64,000 nucleotides of DNA from Shewanella gaetbuli (GTDB lineage Bacteria > Pseudomonadota > Gammaproteobacteria > Enterobacterales > Shewanellaceae): the NCBI RefSeq assembly GCF_023284065.1, contig NZ_JAKIKP010000002.1, positions 186,001 to 250,000 of the forward strand, written 5' to 3'. The position numbers were made by a program, and so were the translations under genes. How positions within the stretch are numbered: position 1 is the first letter of the stretch; each line of letters begins with the position of its first letter. This document shows positions 54,793 through 64,000 of the stretch, piece after piece. The notes beneath the pieces were generated by a model. The model did not search any database and was not told the DNA's origin. It saw only the letters and a list, made by a program, of their open reading frames with translations.

Positions 54793-56595
54793 TTACGCTA
54801 GGCCTAATAAAGGTGTACCAACGGTTACCGTGTCACCTTGTTTTACAGCAAGGTTAGTCACGATACCGTCTTCATTTGCACGCACTTCGGTTTCCATTTT
54901 CATGGCTTCAAGAATAAGCAACACTTCACCCGCTTTAACTGACTGACCATTGTTGACAAGTACTTTGAAGATATTTCCCGATAATGGTGCAGTCATTTCG
55001 CACTTAACCTCACCAGATGGTGCAGGTGCTACCGGAATAGGTGCTGCACTACTGGCACTAGCGGCACTAGCGGCTACTGGCTGAATTTGACTGATTTCAC
55101 CACCTTGGCTTACTTCAACTACAAAGCTTTGACCTTCTACATTAACAGTATAAGTTTCAGGGCTTTTTGAATCTTTAGCTGGGGCATCTTTAACCACTAA
55201 ATCATCCGCTGTTGGCACAGGTTCAAATGCGTCAGGGTTGCCACGGTTTTGTAAAAACTGTAAGCCAATTTGATTAAATAACGCGTAGGTCATCACATCG
55301 TCGTCAGTTTCAGTCGCTAAGGTAATACCTTGATCAGCTGCTTTTTGAGTTAACTCTGCGCGTAGCTTATCAAGTTCAGGTTCAATTAAATCTGCCGGGC
55401 GGCATGTTATCGGCTGTGCACCATTTAATACCTTAGCTTGTAGTTCAGCGTTAACGGGTGCAGGAGTTGCACCATACTCGCCTTTTAATACACCTTCGGT
55501 TTCTTTAGTCATCGACTTATAACGTTCGCCCATCAGTACGTTGATAACTGATTGTGAACCAACAATTTGTGAGGTTGGAGTCACCAATGGTAAGAAACCT
55601 AAGTCTTCACGAACACGAGGAATTTCTTCTAGTACTGCATCCATTTTGTCAGCAGCACCTTGCTCTTTAAGTTGGTTTTCCATGTTAGTTAACATGCCAC
55701 CGGGTACTTGAGCGCGTAAAATGCGTGAATCTATACCTTTTAATGCCCCTTCAAAACGCACATACTTTTTACGTACTTCTCTAAAGTATGCTGCTATTTC
55801 TTCCAGAAGCACCATGTCATAACTGGTTTCACGGTCAGTACCTTCAACCATTGCTACTAAGGTTTCCGTCGCGCTGTGACCATAAGTTTGGCTCATAGAA
55901 GAAATAGCGGTATCTAATACATCTACCCCCGCTTCAATGGCTTTCTGGTACGTTGCTGTACTCAGGCCTGTTGTAGCATGACAATGCATAGACACTAATA
56001 AGTCAGTTTGAGATTTTAGACGACTTATTAAGTCGTAGGCTTCCATTGGTTTTAATAACCCAGCCATATCCTTAATACATAATGAATCAGCGCCCATATC
56101 TTCTAGACGCTTAGCCATATCAACCCAAGTATCAATAGTATGTACCGGGCTTGTGGTGTAAGAAATGGTACCTTGAGCATGACCGCCAACATTTTTCACT
56201 GCTTTAACGGCAGTTTCTAAGTTGCGAACATCATTCATCGCATCAAATATTCTGAAAACGTCCACACCATTAGTATGAGCACGCTCAACAAAACGGGTAA
56301 CAACATCATCAGCATAATGACGGTAACCTAATAGGTTTTGTCCACGTAATAACATTTGTTGTGGGGTATTAGGCATGACCTTTTTTAATTCACGAATACG
56401 GTCCCAAGGGTCTTCACCTAAATAGCGAATACAAGAATCAAATGTGGCTCCGCCCCAAGATTCTAGTGACCAATAACCCACTTTATCCAGTAAAGGGGCA
56501 ATAGGTAACATGTCATCAATACGTAAACGTGTTGCAAGTAATGACTGATGTGCATCGCGAAGTGCGACATCGGTTAATGCTAATGGCTTGCTCAT
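54793..56595 (-). CDS. oadA: Oxaloacetate decarboxylase alpha subunit (biotin protein)
   Basis: 600 residues from ATG 56595, with GGGAG 7 bp upstream; a TTG four codons earlier is the alternative. The carboxyltransferase TIM barrel comes first ([61 protein letters not shown]). The conserved carboxylase domain and a Pro/Ala linker (about 500-530) precede the biotinyl domain with EAMKMETE (Lys about 564). It transfers CO2 from oxaloacetate to biotin. The central gene of oadGAB. Confidence 0.97.
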   Translation of the reverse strand: MSKPLALTDVALRDAHQSLLATRLRIDDMLPIAPLLDKVGYWSLESWGGATFDSCIRYLGEDPWDRIRELKKVMPNTPQQMLLRGQNLLGYRHYADDVVTRFVERAHTNGVDVFRIFDAMNDVRNLETAVKAVKNVGGHAQGTISYTTSPVHTIDTWVDMAKRLEDMGADSLCIKDMAGLLKPMEAYDLISRLKSQTDLLVSMHCHATTGLSTATYQKAIEAGVDVLDTAISSMSQTYGHSATETLVAMVEGTDRETSYDMVLLEEIAAYFREVRKKYVRFEGALKGIDSRILRAQVPGGMLTNMENQLKEQGAADKMDAVLEEIPRVREDLGFLPLVTPTSQIVGSQSVINVLMGERYKSMTKETEGVLKGEYGATPAPVNAELQAKVLNGAQPITCRPADLIEPELDKLRAELTQKAADQGITLATETDDDVMTYALFNQIGLQFLQNRGNPDAFEPVPTADDLVVKDAPAKDSKSPETYTVNVEGQSFVVEVSQGGEISQIQPVAASAASASSAAPIPVAPAPSGEVKCEMTAPLSGNIFKVLVNNGQSVKAGEVLLILEAMKMETEVRANEDGIVTNLAVKQGDTVTVGTPLLGLA

Positions 56596-56616
56596 AAAAA
56601 CTCCCAAAAAATATCT

Positions 56617-56853
56617 TTACGCTCTGTATTGGTGAATAGCTGATGTAATTGCAGCGACTAATTTAGGGTCTAAGCCCTGAGCTGTAGTTGTATTTGTTGC
56701 ACCTGGTACTGGTTTAACCGGTTGTGGTATCGGGTTAAACTTAGCAACAATGGTGATGCCCACAATCAATATGCTTAAAAAAATGAACACCAAGCCCATC
56801 CCCATGACCATAATGCCAAGTGCATCAACCAATTGTTGATTTATTGATGTCAT
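56617..56853 (-). CDS. oadG: Oxaloacetate decarboxylase gamma subunit
   Basis: 78 residues: one transmembrane helix (ALGIMVMGMGLVFIFLSILIVGITIVAKF) and a proline-rich linker (PIPQPVKPVPGA), then LDPKLVAAITSAIHQYRA. This is the small scaffold that binds zinc and joins OadA to OadB; the final His-containing helix is the family C-terminus. It starts the operon, 21 bp before oadA. Confidence 0.93.
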   Translation of the reverse strand: MTSINQQLVDALGIMVMGMGLVFIFLSILIVGITIVAKFNPIPQPVKPVPGATNTTTAQGLDPKLVAAITSAIHQYRA

Positions 56854-57693
56854 AATTCCTCACTGAAGGTAAACGTGATAAACGATAAGTAAAATTCCGT
56901 TGGGAAAATTGCCAAGCTATACATACCTTATGCGGTATCTAATGTAGCTATCCGTTGGCTCGTATCTCATTACTTGACGGCGTTCAGAATAAATATTCAA
57001 TTAAAACCGACTATATACCAATATTAATTAAACTAACCTGAAACACTCCATTTTCTGCAACTACGCTTTTCATGTCACAAAATATAAACATTTTATATCA
57101 GGAAAACCACCCCAATGTAAAATGGTCTTACCAAAAATAGTTATCTTTATCGAAAACAACTATACAAAATTCATTTATCAGGCGTATTTTTTGTACATAT
57201 CTCAAATATTCGTTTACCAAAGCATAAACGACACATTAAGATCGCTTGTAACATAAAAGTTAAATTTGGTGTAAATATATTAAAACCGCCTACTGTAAGG
57301 CTCTACCACTTAATATCCCTAAGTTGAATAAAAATACAATTTAACGCTACGCCAGCTTTGACTTCAGTTTAACGTAAGTTTGATCTGAGCTTGTGCAATA
57401 ACAGGGCAAGCTTACCACGCTTATAGGGTCTACTTATGCCATCCGCTAAAACTACCACCCAAATCGCTTACAAATAACTGTTAAGCGATAAGTAACGCAC
57501 AAACCGTTAGCTATAAACCTTAAAAAACGATAACAGATAGCATCATTAAAGGACCCGCACCGGCTTTAAACATAATGGAATGATAAGTTGTCTGTAAATC
57601 AGTAAGATGGGGAATCACTTTGAAAACTTATTGTGGCAAATGGTGGCAACTTAACGGGTAAAGTGAATGGCTTGAATAAGATATTTGAGGCAT
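56854..57693. other. Gene-free region upstream of oadG
   Basis: About 840 bp, AT-rich, with no credible ORF, tRNA or clear repeat. It should include the oad promoter. I found no convincing CRP, FNR or CitB-type palindrome by eye. Confidence 0.4.
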
Positions 57694-57723
57694 AAAAAAA
57701 CCTGCTAAAAAGCAGGTTTTTTT
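57694..57723 (-). terminator. Rho-independent terminator of the tRNA operon
   Basis: AAAAAAACCTGCT / AGCAGGTTTTTTT with a 4-nt loop, 4 bp after the last tRNA. Confidence 0.93.
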
Positions 57724-57727
57724 AAAA

Positions 57728-57804
57728 TGGTACGCGTGAGAGGATTCGAACCTCTGACCGCCTGGTTCGTAGCCAGGTACTCTATCCAGCTGAGCTACAC
57801 GCGC
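57728..57804 (-). tRNA. tRNA-Arg (ACG), copy 4 in transcription order
   Basis: 77 nt with encoded CCA. The anticodon loop CUACGAA gives anticodon ACG, whose first A is normally edited to inosine by TadA. Acceptor GCGCGUG pairs with CACGCGU. Last gene before the terminator. Confidence 0.97.
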
Positions 57805-57865
57805 TTAATCTTGGAATGTCACTCAATCATAGTTCACATTGCTAAATATGCAAAAAATGAATGAA

Positions 57866-57957
57866 TGGCGGAGAAGGAGGGATTCGAACCCTCGATGGGA
57901 GATAAAGCCCATACTCCCTTAGCAGGGGAGCGCCTTCGGCCACTCGGCCACCTCTCC
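57866..57957 (-). tRNA. tRNA-Ser (GCU), copy 2
   Basis: 92 nt including CCA, with the long variable arm expected of serine tRNAs; the anticodon loop CUGCUAA gives GCU, reading AGC/AGU. Apparently identical to the copy at 58277-58368. Confidence 0.96.
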
Positions 57958-57965
57958 GTCAAATA

Positions 57966-58042
57966 TGGTACGCGTGAGAGGATTCGAACCTCTGACCGCC
58001 TGGTTCGTAGCCAGGTACTCTATCCAGCTGAGCTACACGCGC
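57966..58042 (-). tRNA. tRNA-Arg (ACG), copy 3
   Basis: 77 nt, same sequence as the other three Arg copies; anticodon ACG, encoded CCA. Confidence 0.97.
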
Positions 58043-58071
58043 ATTAACGGGTAAAACAAATAACAATGAAA

Positions 58072-58148
58072 TGGTACGCGTGAGAGGATTCGAACCTCTG
58101 ACCGCCTGGTTCGTAGCCAGGTACTCTATCCAGCTGAGCTACACGCGC
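58072..58148 (-). tRNA. tRNA-Arg (ACG), copy 2
   Basis: 77 nt, same sequence as the other three Arg copies; anticodon ACG, encoded CCA. Confidence 0.97.
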
Positions 58149-58181
58149 ATCTTATATTTCACTATTATCACAACATCAGAA

Positions 58182-58258
58182 TGGTACGCGTGAGAGGATT
58201 CGAACCTCTGACCGCCTGGTTCGTAGCCAGGTACTCTATCCAGCTGAGCTACACGCGC
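58182..58258 (-). tRNA. tRNA-Arg (ACG), copy 1
   Basis: 77 nt, same sequence as the other three Arg copies; anticodon ACG, encoded CCA. It directly follows the first tRNA-Ser. Confidence 0.97.
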
Positions 58259-58276
58259 CCTGATGTCTGTAAGAAA

Positions 58277-58368
58277 TGGCGGAGAAGGAGGGATTCGAAC
58301 CCTCGATGGGAGATAAAGCCCATACTCCCTTAGCAGGGGAGCGCCTTCGGCCACTCGGCCACCTCTCC
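58277..58368 (-). tRNA. tRNA-Ser (GCU), copy 1
   Basis: 92 nt including CCA, anticodon GCU, long variable arm. The first gene of the tRNA operon, downstream of a sigma-70 promoter with a GC-rich discriminator. Confidence 0.96.
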
Positions 58369-58383
58369 GTTTTCTTGGCGCAC

Positions 58384-58411
58384 ATATTACTGTTTGGCGA
58401 AAATAAGTCAA
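58384..58411 (-). promoter_or_regulatory. Sigma-70 promoter of the tRNA operon
   Basis: On the minus strand, -35 TTGACT (58406-58411), a 16-bp spacer and -10 TAATAT (58384-58389), then GTGCGCC. A GC-rich discriminator of this kind is typical of stable-RNA promoters under stringent control. Confidence 0.75.
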
Positions 58412-58659
58412 ACCCTTTTTCCCAAACAAATGACCATTTGAACTGTTTTTAAGCACATTGAGGGGTTAAACAACAATTAAATGCAAAAACAGTACTAAAG
58501 CGGACTAATATGCAGCGCTACATAATACCAATAAAGTTTAAAAATACTATAAAATGACTAAAGAAGTTTAAATCATTCCACGATATAAATGGAACATTTA
58601 ATGGACGAAATAAACCAGTAGGTCATAACGCTGATTAAAAGTAAAAATGATAGCAACAA

Positions 58660-58684
58660 AAAAAGCCAGCATGGCTGACTTTTT
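58660..58684 (-). terminator. Rho-independent terminator of csrA
   Basis: AAAAAGCCAGC / GCTGACTTTTT with a 3-nt loop and one mismatch; the minus strand continues TTTTTTTGTTGC. It lies 26 bp after the csrA stop. Confidence 0.88.
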
Positions 58685-58710
58685 GTGTTTCAAAATAACT
58701 AACAAATTTG

Positions 58711-58905
58711 TTAGAAATTTCCGCCTTCTGACGAACCTGACTTTTCAGATTGAATACGTTGATAAATTTCTTCGCGATGCACTGAAACTTCTTTTGGTGC
58801 ATTGACACCAATACGTACTTGGTTTCCTTTAACACCTAAAACAGTAACAGTGACTTCATCACCTATCATTAATGTTTCGCCTACACGACGAGTCAAAATT
58901 AGCAT
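58711..58905 (-). CDS. csrA: Carbon storage regulator CsrA
   Basis: 64 residues: [51 protein letters not shown]. The RNA-contacting residues Arg in LILTRR and Arg44 in VHREEI are both present. CsrA dimers bind GGA in hairpin loops to control translation and stability of mRNAs and are sequestered by sponge RNAs such as CsrB. A strong AAAGGAG precedes the ATG. The place between alaS and a tRNA-Ser/Arg cluster is the standard gammaproteobacterial position. An element with many GGA loops lies about 5 kb away at 52.6-53.6 kb. Confidence 0.98.
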   Translation of the reverse strand: MLILTRRVGETLMIGDEVTVTVLGVKGNQVRIGVNAPKEVSVHREEIYQRIQSEKSGSSEGGNF

Positions 58906-59323
58906 TCGGTTGCTCCTTTAGTTCACACTGCATAACACGCTTTGTCCGTAATATGCGTTTATTATAGGGTTTGCTGATTAAAAGTCATAGTAACTTCAAA
59001 TACAAAGTTTGACGATTAAGCATATGGAAATCAAAAAACCAACAATTTACTCAACTCTTACAAACAACTAATGACAATAAATACTACAATATGACATTCC
59101 ACCCGTTCTTTTAACAGAGCAATCTGTAAAAAATCCCATTAGAATATCTTTAATAGCACAATATGCTGTGTTTATTGATTATTGACTCAGTATACCGCTA
59201 CAAAATATCGTCAATAAACGTATAGCCACTATGCCAAAAGAGCGCAATGCACTCAAGCCTTAAACTACAATATCAGTAGCTTAAGGCTAACTATTACTAT
59301 TTTTGAATGTAAAATGGCACAGT
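58906..59323. other. Intergenic region between alaS and csrA
   Basis: 418 bp with no gene. It is the csrA control region, where several promoters are expected by analogy with E. coli. I see no clear hairpin terminator for alaS. Confidence 0.4.
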
Positions 59324-61948
59324 TTAGCTTAGTTTTTCAGTTAACCATGGTTCAACTAAAGCTAACGCTTTGTCCAAGTTTTCAGGCTGTGTACCACCAG
59401 CTTGAGCCATATCTGGTCGTCCACCACCTTTACCACCAACCTCTTTGGCTACCATGGCTATTAACTCACCTGCTTTAACTTGTTTAGTGAGGTCATTGCT
59501 CACACCAGCAATTAAGTTAACTTTACCTTGGTTAGCAATACCCAGCACAATAATGGCTGATTTAAGCTTTTGCTTTAGCTCATCTTGCAAACCACGAAGT
59601 GAACCTGCATCGACTCCTTCTAGCTTTTTAACCAGTACTTTTATGCCATTAACTTCCACTGCATCACCAGCTAAATCAGCACTTGCTGCAGCAGCTAACT
59701 TGTCTTTCATTTGTGACAAGTCTTTTTCTAACTGCTTCACTTTGTCTAATTGTGCTTTAAGTTTAGCCACAACTGAGTTGCTGTCAGATTTTAACAATGC
59801 AGCCGCTTCATCTAATTGCGCTTGTTGCTGCGCAACATATGCCATTGCCGCTGCGCCGGTTACCGCTTCAATACGTCTTACACCCGCAGCAATACCGCCT
59901 TCTGAAGTGATTTTAAACAAGCCTATATCACCCGTGCGGCCAACGTGTGTACCACCACAAAGCTCAATAGAGAAGTCTCCCATTGTGACAACACGCACTT
60001 CATCGTCATACTTTTCACCAAATAACGCCATTGCGCCTTTTTCTTTGGCTTCATCGATACCCATTTGGGCAGTTTTTAATTGATGATTACGACGAATCTG
60101 AGTATTAACTAACTCTTCAACTTCTTTAAGCTCAGATGCTTTAACCGCTTCAAAGTGTGAGAAGTCAAAACGTAAACGTTCAGGGTTTACCAATGAACCT
60201 TTTTGAGTGACATGAGAACCTAATACTTGGCGTAATGCTGCATGCAGTAGGTGAGTAACAGAGTGATTTAATTCAGTTCTATGACGTAGTTTTTTATCAA
60301 CTTGAGCAGCTAGTTGTTGTCCAACACTGATATTTCCTGAAGTTAACTCACCTTGATGGCCAGTTGCAGGGCCAAACTTTTGTGTGTCAGTAACGCTAAA
60401 CTCAATACCGTCGGCAGTTAATATACCTTTATCACCGACTTGACCGCCAGATTCAGCATAAAACGGCGTATTGTCTAACACCACAACACCGGTTTGACCT
60501 TGAGTTAGCGTATCTACAGACTCACCATCAACATAAATAGCAGCCACTGTTGCCTGCCCTGTTAATTCAGTATAGCCACAAAATTCAGTATCGGTATCAA
60601 TAACAAGGTTACTGTTATAGTCAGCACCAAAGTTACCTGCTGCCTGAGCCCGACTTCTTTGCTGTGCCATGGCCGCATCAAAGCCCGCTTCGTCTACTTG
60701 AATATCACGCTCACGACAAACGTCGGCAGTTAAATCAACGGGGAATCCATAGGTATCGTATAATTTGAAGACAGTTTCACCATCAAGAGTATCTGTAGTT
60801 AACTCATTTAAGGCTGAATCTAAAATCTGTAAACCACGCTCTAGTGTACGAGCAAACTGTTCTTCTTCCGCTTTTAAAGCTTTTTCAACAATGGCTTGAA
60901 GAGATTTTAATTCGTTGGCAGCATCACCCATCACTTCGATTAATGTAGGCACTAATTTGTAGAAGAAAGCTTTATCTGCACCTAACTTATTACCGTGGCG
61001 CACTGCACGACGAATAATACGACGTAGCACATATCCTCTACCTTCATTTGACGGCATAACACCATCGGCAATTAAAAAAGAACAAGAACGAATATGATCG
61101 GCAATCACACGTAATGATTTATTCTCTAAATCCGTTACGCCAATAATTTCAGCTGTTTTGGCAATTAATGTCTTAAACACATCAATTTCATAGTTTGAAT
61201 GAACACCCTGCATAATCGCTGCAATACGCTCAATTCCCATGCCGGTATCGACTGATGGCTTTGGTAACGGTTTCATTTCACCATCTGCTTGACGGTTATA
61301 TTGCATGAAAACGATGTTCCAAATTTCAATAAAGCGATCACCATCTTCTTCAGGTGTACCAGGGCGGCCACCCCAAATGTGCTCACCGTGATCATAGAAA
61401 ATCTCGGTACATGGACCACAAGGGCCGGTATCACCCATTTGCCAAAAATTGTCAGACGCATAAGCCGCGCCTTTGTTGTCGCCAATACGGATAATATTTT
61501 CTGCAGCTACGCCAATCTTTTTGTTCCAAATTTCAAAGGCTTCATCATCTGTCTCGTAAATCGTGACACATAATCGCTCTGTTGGCAGTTTCAGCGTTTT
61601 AGTTAAAAAGTTCCAGGCAAACTCAATCGCGCCTTCTTTAAAGTAATCACCAAAGCTAAAGTTACCTAACATTTCAAAGAAGGTATGGTGACGAGCGGTA
61701 TAACCTACATTATCTAAGTCATTATGTTTACCGCCAGCACGAACACAGCGCTGTGAAGATGTTGCACGGGTATAATTACGCTTATCCAATCCCAAAAACA
61801 CATCTTTAAATTGGTTCATTCCGGCATTGGTAAATAGCAGCGTTGGATCGTTATGAGGAACTAGTGAACTACTATCTACAACTTGATGTCCGTTATCTTC
61901 AAAATACTTTAAAAAAGCACTTCTTAATTCTGCTGTTGTCTGAAACAT
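59324..61948 (-). CDS. alaS: Alanine-tRNA ligase
   Basis: 874 residues, full length. The class II catalytic core ([64 protein letters not shown]) is followed by the editing domain with [16 protein letters not shown] and the zinc motif [13 protein letters not shown], and by the C-Ala domain with [15 protein letters not shown]. It charges tRNA-Ala and tmRNA, so it also feeds trans-translation. It lies between recX and csrA, as in many gammaproteobacteria. Confidence 0.98.
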   Translation of the reverse strand: MFQTTAELRSAFLKYFEDNGHQVVDSSSLVPHNDPTLLFTNAGMNQFKDVFLGLDKRNYTRATSSQRCVRAGGKHNDLDNVGYTARHHTFFEMLGNFSFGDYFKEGAIEFAWNFLTKTLKLPTERLCVTIYETDDEAFEIWNKKIGVAAENIIRIGDNKGAAYASDNFWQMGDTGPCGPCTEIFYDHGEHIWGGRPGTPEEDGDRFIEIWNIVFMQYNRQADGEMKPLPKPSVDTGMGIERIAAIMQGVHSNYEIDVFKTLIAKTAEIIGVTDLENKSLRVIADHIRSCSFLIADGVMPSNEGRGYVLRRIIRRAVRHGNKLGADKAFFYKLVPTLIEVMGDAANELKSLQAIVEKALKAEEEQFARTLERGLQILDSALNELTTDTLDGETVFKLYDTYGFPVDLTADVCRERDIQVDEAGFDAAMAQQRSRAQAAGNFGADYNSNLVIDTDTEFCGYTELTGQATVAAIYVDGESVDTLTQGQTGVVVLDNTPFYAESGGQVGDKGILTADGIEFSVTDTQKFGPATGHQGELTSGNISVGQQLAAQVDKKLRHRTELNHSVTHLLHAALRQVLGSHVTQKGSLVNPERLRFDFSHFEAVKASELKEVEELVNTQIRRNHQLKTAQMGIDEAKEKGAMALFGEKYDDEVRVVTMGDFSIELCGGTHVGRTGDIGLFKITSEGGIAAGVRRIEAVTGAAAMAYVAQQQAQLDEAAALLKSDSNSVVAKLKAQLDKVKQLEKDLSQMKDKLAAAASADLAGDAVEVNGIKVLVKKLEGVDAGSLRGLQDELKQKLKSAIIVLGIANQGKVNLIAGVSNDLTKQVKAGELIAMVAKEVGGKGGGRPDMAQAGGTQPENLDKALALVEPWLTEKLS

Positions 61949-62197
61949 GGAATGGCCCTGAAATGAAATATTAATGTTGCAAACTTGAATAACAAGCTTG
62001 TAAATGTGGGCATTATATACTGAATTTAGCCCAATATGCGAGGTGGAGAATCGATTATGCCAACACCGTTTTTCTATCGTTGTTTAGTTAGCGAAAAGTA
62101 TCAATAAGTGTACTATTGTAAAAGCAATTTTTTATAATATGACCTGACTTCATGTTATGACGGGTCGAAAAAGTATTAACACTAAAATGGAGTGGAA

Positions 62198-62593
62198 ATG
62201 AAAGTCACTTTTAATGCAGAGGATGCAGTACAAATCTTAGTGGGCGCTTTTGCGCTTGCTGTTCCGATTTCATTTTCTGAAGAAGCCTGGCGATTAGGAG
62301 AAACCTTACCCACTATCAACCTATTATTATTGGTAAGTTTATCGTTATTATTTCTCGGTTTGTACACTTATCAAAGTGTCTTCCAACAAAACATTACTGA
62401 TCGTAAGTGGGTGTTTATTTCCAGAATTGCACTGGCTTATGGAATCACGGCCTGCGTCGTCGCATTAGTATTACTTTGCCTCGATAAACTACCGATAATG
62501 GATGAGCCGTTAACCTCATTTAAGCGAATTATCGTGATTTGTATGCCTGCTTCGATGGGCGCTATTGTGGTTGATAGTTTCGATAAAGAATAA
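62198..62593 (+). CDS. Small membrane protein, probable DUF2391/TIGR02587 family
   Basis: 131 residues from ATG 62198, with TGGAG 6 bp upstream; a GTG two codons earlier is possible. Four hydrophobic segments: AVQILVGAFALAVPISFSEEAW, LPTINLLLLVSLSLLFLGLYTY, ISRIALAYGITACVVALVLLCLDK and IIVICMPASMGAIVVDSF. GAFALAVPISFSEEAWRLGETL resembles the opening of the DUF2391 family of integral membrane proteins of unknown function. It is the only plus-strand gene inserted between recX and alaS. Confidence 0.7.
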   Translation: MKVTFNAEDAVQILVGAFALAVPISFSEEAWRLGETLPTINLLLLVSLSLLFLGLYTYQSVFQQNITDRKWVFISRIALAYGITACVVALVLLCLDKLPIMDEPLTSFKRIIVICMPASMGAIVVDSFDKE

Positions 62594-62660
62594 CGATAGT
62601 TTTAGGGTCAATAAATCAAACAATGTTAAATAATGTGCTTGTTTGATTTACTCGTCAGGC

Positions 62661-63110
62661 TTACTCGTCATAGGGATCATAATCAAGTGCATAAGCCACT
62701 TGATCAAAACTAAAACCTTGGCCTACTAAGTGTCTTATTCTACGATTCTTTTCTTTTAAATCTTTAGTATGCGGAGTGCCATATTTTTTAACCGCCTTCT
62801 GTTTTGCCAGTTCAAACCAGTCGCAGTCACATTGATCAATAGCCGTTTTAATGACGTCTTTACTAAGACCTTTTTGCACTAAAGCTTGTTGAATTCGCAT
62901 TACCCCATGGCATTTATAAATATGACTGCGGATCAGCATTTGAGCATAGCGCATATCATCTAAATAACCCTGTGACTCGCAGTAATCTAACGCTTGTTGA
63001 ATGGCAAGCTCTTCAAAGTCTTTTTCGAGGAGTTTTTTATGGATTTGTTGGCGGGAATAATCGCGGCGCGCTAGATACGCAACCGCAACTGATTTAGCTG
63101 ATTGACTCAT
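62661..63110 (-). CDS. recX: Regulatory protein RecX
   Basis: 149 residues of three-helix repeats: AVAYLARRDYSRQQIHKKLLEKDFEELAIQQALDYCESQGYLDDMRYAQMLIRSHIYKCHGVMRIQQALVQKGLSKDVIKTAI. RecX caps RecA filaments and limits their growth. It follows recA by 14 bp and is probably co-transcribed with it through leaky termination. The last residues, FDQVAYALDYDPYDE, are typical of RecX. Confidence 0.95.
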   Translation of the reverse strand: MSQSAKSVAVAYLARRDYSRQQIHKKLLEKDFEELAIQQALDYCESQGYLDDMRYAQMLIRSHIYKCHGVMRIQQALVQKGLSKDVIKTAIDQCDCDWFELAKQKAVKKYGTPHTKDLKEKNRRIRHLVGQGFSFDQVAYALDYDPYDE

Positions 63111-63124
63111 GAACTAAGCGGAAG

Positions 63125-64000
63125 TTAAAAAACTTCGCCAGTTTCCATATCAATGTTTTCACCCGGCTCAGATGTTGCTGGTGCGCCAGTGCTAAGTAAC
63201 ATTGCACGCAATGTTTGCTCAATTTCAGCAGCGACTGCCGGGTTTTCAATTAAATATTTACCTGCATTGGCTCTACCCTGACCAATCTTGTCACCTTTGT
63301 AGCTATACCAAGCACCCGCTTTATCAACAAGTTTATGGGCTACACCAAGGTCAACTAACTCACCAGTACGGTTAATACCTTGGCCATAAAGAATTTGGAA
63401 TTCAGCTTGTTTAAACGGTGCAGCAACTTTGTTTTTCACTACTTTAACGCGGGTTTCGTTACCCACAACTTCATCACCGTCTTTAATTGCACCTGTACGA
63501 CGAATATCAAGGCGAACTGACGCGTAGAATTTTAGTGCATTACCGCCAGTGGTGGTTTCAGGGTTACCAAACATGACCCCAATTTTCATACGAATTTGGT
63601 TAATGAAAATAAGTAGAGTATTTGACTGCTTTAAGTTACCAGCAAGCTTACGCATGGCTTGGCTCATCATACGAGCGGCTAGCCCCATGTGTGAATCACC
63701 AATTTCGCCTTCAATTTCAGCTTTTGGTGTTAATGCTGCTACAGAGTCAACAATAATAACGTCTACTGCGCCACTACGTGTTAACGCATCACAAATTTCT
63801 AATGCTTGCTCACCCGTATCTGGCTGAGAACATAAAAGGTTATCAATATCTACGCCTAGTTTTTTAGCGTAAATAGGGTCAAGTGCATGCTCGGCATCAA
63901 TAAAGGCACACGTTTTACCTTCGCGCTGAGCGGCAGCAATCACTTCTAAGGTTAGAGTGGTTTTACCTGAAGACTCTGGGCCATAAATTTCAACAATACG
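63125..64000 (-). CDS. recA: Recombinase RecA (N-terminal part beyond window)
   Basis: The visible 291 residues begin inside the protein at [20 protein letters not shown], containing Walker A GPESSGKT, and run to the C-terminus. Further landmarks: Walker [22 protein letters not shown], loop L1 [23 protein letters not shown], loop L2 [36 protein letters not shown], and an acidic tail [12 protein letters not shown]. RecA catalyses strand exchange and LexA self-cleavage. About 60 residues lie past position 64000. Confidence 0.98.
   Translation of the reverse strand, partial: RIVEIYGPESSGKTTLTLEVIAAAQREGKTCAFIDAEHALDPIYAKKLGVDIDNLLCSQPDTGEQALEICDALTRSGAVDVIIVDSVAALTPKAEIEGEIGDSHMGLAARMMSQAMRKLAGNLKQSNTLLIFINQIRMKIGVMFGNPETTTGGNALKFYASVRLDIRRTGAIKDGDEVVGNETRVKVVKNKVAAPFKQAEFQILYGQGINRTGELVDLGVAHKLVDKAGAWYSYKGDKIGQGRANAGKYLIENPAVAAEIEQTLRAMLLSTGAPATSEPGENIDMETGEVF

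Noticed and set aside
58139..58456. Minus-strand frame of 105 residues over the tRNA array
   Set aside because: It lies across tRNA-Arg and tRNA-Ser genes; the apparent protein is a translation of tRNA sequence.
1..64000. CRISPR array
   Set aside because: No regularly spaced direct repeats and no cas genes were seen; the only dense repeats are the hairpins at 52.6-53.6 kb, which are not evenly spaced or identical.

Overview
The window reads as chromosome of a marine gammaproteobacterium, most likely Shewanella or a close relative in the Alteromonadales. The grounds are moderately AT-rich DNA, the tmRNA tag ANDDNYALAA, the block recA-recX-alaS-csrA-tRNA(Ser/Arg), Na+-dependent oxaloacetate decarboxylase genes, many secreted or lipoprotein peptidases, and an alternative YebC paralogue. 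The assignment rests on recalled family knowledge, not on a database search.

Layout, left to right. 0-4 kb: a truncated RatA-like gene diverges from smpB and ssrA (trans-translation). Directly after ssrA lie a wrecked P4-type integrase and an orphan AT-rich lipoprotein gene, the remains of an island inserted at the tmRNA 3' end. 4-10 kb: an AI-2E-family permease, a HlyD/DUF2955 efflux pair, a DcuA/B-type C4-dicarboxylate transporter, yjdM and a small ribbon-helix-helix regulator. 10.5-18.5 kb: a membrane GGDEF/EAL protein with an N-terminal glycogen-binding-like module, an LRR-protein kinase, an Old Yellow Enzyme gene divergent from its probable TetR repressor across three near-identical palindromes, a YebC-family gene and a ribosome hibernation factor. 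19-26.4 kb: a starch/glycogen locus with a TonB-dependent receptor and a lipoprotein pullulanase, and a LacI-type operator candidate upstream.

26.7-36 kb: OsmC-like protein, a lipoprotein, a tricorn-like S41 protease, a short inverted-repeat element (MITE), an ECF sigma/anti-sigma unit headed by a YfbK-like protein that has lost its vWA domain, and two tandem periplasmic binding-protein paralogues. 36-45.7 kb: purEK, a lipoprotein muramidase-like gene, gshA, an M16 peptidase, a YqaA-family protein and a dicarboxylate/amino-acid symporter. 45.8-52.2 kb: a DUF4397-like lipoprotein, a porin, and a nitrate-type ABC transporter (binding protein, permease, ATPase) whose leader carries an intrinsic terminator before the first gene, indicating attenuation control.

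52.6-53.6 kb is the most unusual stretch. It is about 1 kb without a convincing gene, bounded by two similar hairpins of the kind seen at IS200/IS605 ends and packed with perfect short stem-loops. Many of these expose GGA in the apical loop (ACAUGGAUGU, CAGGGAUG and similar on the minus strand), which is the loop signature bound by CsrA. csrA itself lies about 5 kb away. 53.6-64 kb: oadGAB, a cluster of six tRNAs (four Arg-ACG, two Ser-GCU), csrA, alaS, a small membrane protein, recX and truncated recA.
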